The notes under the pieces were generated by a model. It searched no databases. It saw only the letters and a program-made list of their open reading frames with translations, and was not told the origin of the DNA. DNA of 6,165 bases from an uncultured Lysobacteraceae bacterium. GTDB lineage: Bacteria; Pseudomonadota; Gammaproteobacteria; Xanthomonadales; Xanthomonadaceae. Position numbers and translations under genes: made by a program. Shown in pieces: positions 5,345 to 6,165 of the stretch. Positions within the stretch are counted from its first letter, which is position 1; every line of letters starts with the position of its first letter. The stretch spans positions 1 through 6,165 of the forward strand of contig CAMPJU010000087.1 in the NCBI GenBank assembly GCA_946886995.1. The letters are read 5' to 3'.

Positions 5345-6165
5345 GCCGGGACGACGCCCGCGCCGCGTCGTTCGACGCACCGCTCGCGCCGTGGCAGCAA
5401 CGCGCGTACGACCATGCCGCAACCGCGATCGAGGCCGGGCGACTGGGCCATGCCTTGCTCTTCTGCGGACCGGCGGGGCTGGGCAAGCGCCTCGTCGCCG
5501 AGCGGCTTGCGCGGCGCCTGCTGTGCCGCGAGCGGGCGCCGGGCGGAGACGCGTGCGGCCGGTGCCGCGGCTGCCAGTTGTTCGCCGCGCGCAACCAGGC
5601 CGACCCGCCGGAGGTCCGGCCGGACGGGACGCCATCGCATCCATGGGGCCATGCCGGTCATCCGGATGCGACGTTCATCGGCCACGCCATCAACCAGAAG
5701 ACCGGCAAGCCGCGCGGCGAGATCGTGATCGAGCAGGTGCGCGCGCTGTCCGAGCGGCTCGCGTTGACGCCGCAGTACGGCGGGGCGCAGGTGGCGCTGC
5801 TCGACCCCGCGGACGAGATCAACCACGCGGCCTCGAATGCCTTGCTCAAGACCCTCGAGGAACCGCAGCCGGGCCGCCACCTGTGGCTCGTCTCGGCCGC
5901 GCCCGCGCGCCTGTCGGCGACGATCCGCAGCCGTTGCCAGCGGGTCGAGTTCCGGTTGCCGCCGCGGGCGGAGGCCGAGGCCTGGCTCGCGGGGCAGGGA
6001 CATGCCGCCGCCGTCGCGCGCGATGCACTCGACGCCGCGCGCGGGCACCCGGGACTCGCCCATCGCTGGCTGCTGGATGGTGGGCTGGCGCTGCGCCGCG
6101 AGGTCGCCGATGGCCTGTCGCAACTGCGCGGCGGTCGCGCCGCGCCGCTCGCGCTGGCCCAGGAC
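5341..6165 (+). CDS. holB: DNA polymerase III subunit delta' (partial, 3' end missing)
   Basis: HolB is the delta-prime subunit of the clamp loader, which opens and loads the beta clamp at primer ends. The frame from ATG 5341 is open to the window edge, giving 275 residues; the family usually has about 320-340, so most of the C-terminal collar domain is probably missing. Visible features are GPAGLGKR (43-50), a Walker A-like loop with Arg instead of Ser/Thr; four cysteines of the zinc module (C62, C72, C75, C78, as LLC then CGRCRGCQL); LALTPQYGGAQVALLDPADEIN (140-161, in two blocks LALTPQYGG and LLDPADEIN); NALLKTLEEP (166-175); and the SRC motif at 197-199. The degenerate Walker A fits a subunit not expected to hydrolyse ATP. 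About 21 extra residues separate C78 from the HPD motif (107-109) compared with E. coli. The ATG overlaps the tmk stop as ATGA. Confidence 0.94.
   Translation, partial: MSRDDARAASFDAPLAPWQQRAYDHAATAIEAGRLGHALLFCGPAGLGKRLVAERLARRLLCRERAPGGDACGRCRGCQLFAARNQADPPEVRPDGTPSHPWGHAGHPDATFIGHAINQKTGKPRGEIVIEQVRALSERLALTPQYGGAQVALLDPADEINHAASNALLKTLEEPQPGRHLWLVSAAPARLSATIRSRCQRVEFRLPPRAEAEAWLAGQGHAAAVARDALDAARGHPGLAHRWLLDGGLALRREVADGLSQLRGGRAAPLALAQD

Noticed and set aside
5469..5492. Loss of Ser/Thr in the HolB Walker A loop (GPAGLGKR) as a defect
   Set aside because: Delta-prime subunits commonly have a degenerate P-loop and are not expected to hydrolyse ATP; E. coli HolB also departs from the consensus, so this is normal for the family.

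Overview
The window is a compact stretch of housekeeping genes, all on the + strand and read left to right: the tail of acpP, then fabF, pabB, pabC, mltG, tmk and the first part of holB. Base composition is very GC-rich, with most codons ending in G or C. The order acpP-fabF-pabC-mltG-tmk-holB is the classical gammaproteobacterial fatty-acid/cell-wall/replication cluster known from E. coli. The extra pabB between fabF and pabC, together with the high GC, suggests a Xanthomonadaceae-type bacterium (Lysobacter, Luteimonas, Stenotrophomonas or Xanthomonas relatives). That placement is inferred from gene order and protein sequence and was not searched.

Layout. Positions 1-104 hold the C-terminal 33 codons of acyl carrier protein. 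Positions 105-196 are the only real intergenic gap (92 nt). It carries two stem-loops, a Shine-Dalgarno site for fabF, and a segment that can pair perfectly over 13 bp with the start of the fabF coding region. From 197 onward there is essentially no non-coding DNA. fabF (197-1438) abuts pabB (1439-2809) with zero spacing. Every later junction (pabB/pabC, pabC/mltG, mltG/tmk, tmk/holB) is a 4-nt ATGA or GTGA start-stop overlap, so the genes are almost certainly co-transcribed and translationally coupled. holB runs off the right edge.

How the genes fit together. AcpP and FabF elongate fatty acids. PabB and PabC turn chorismate into p-aminobenzoate for folate, with a glutaminase subunit (PabA/TrpG) expected elsewhere. 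MltG cleaves nascent peptidoglycan and so helps set glycan strand length. Tmk makes dTDP, using the product of folate-dependent thymidylate synthesis. HolB is the delta-prime subunit of the DNA polymerase III clamp loader. The cluster therefore joins envelope growth, folate/dTTP supply and replication.

I see no mobile element, CRISPR array, tRNA/rRNA or foreign-looking segment, and no evidence of a new multi-gene system. The points most worth a second look are the possible RNA switch between acpP and fabF, the in-frame zero-gap fabF/pabB junction, the Lys-to-Ala position in PabB, the missing cofactor-contacting Glu in PabC, and an insertion next to the zinc module of HolB.
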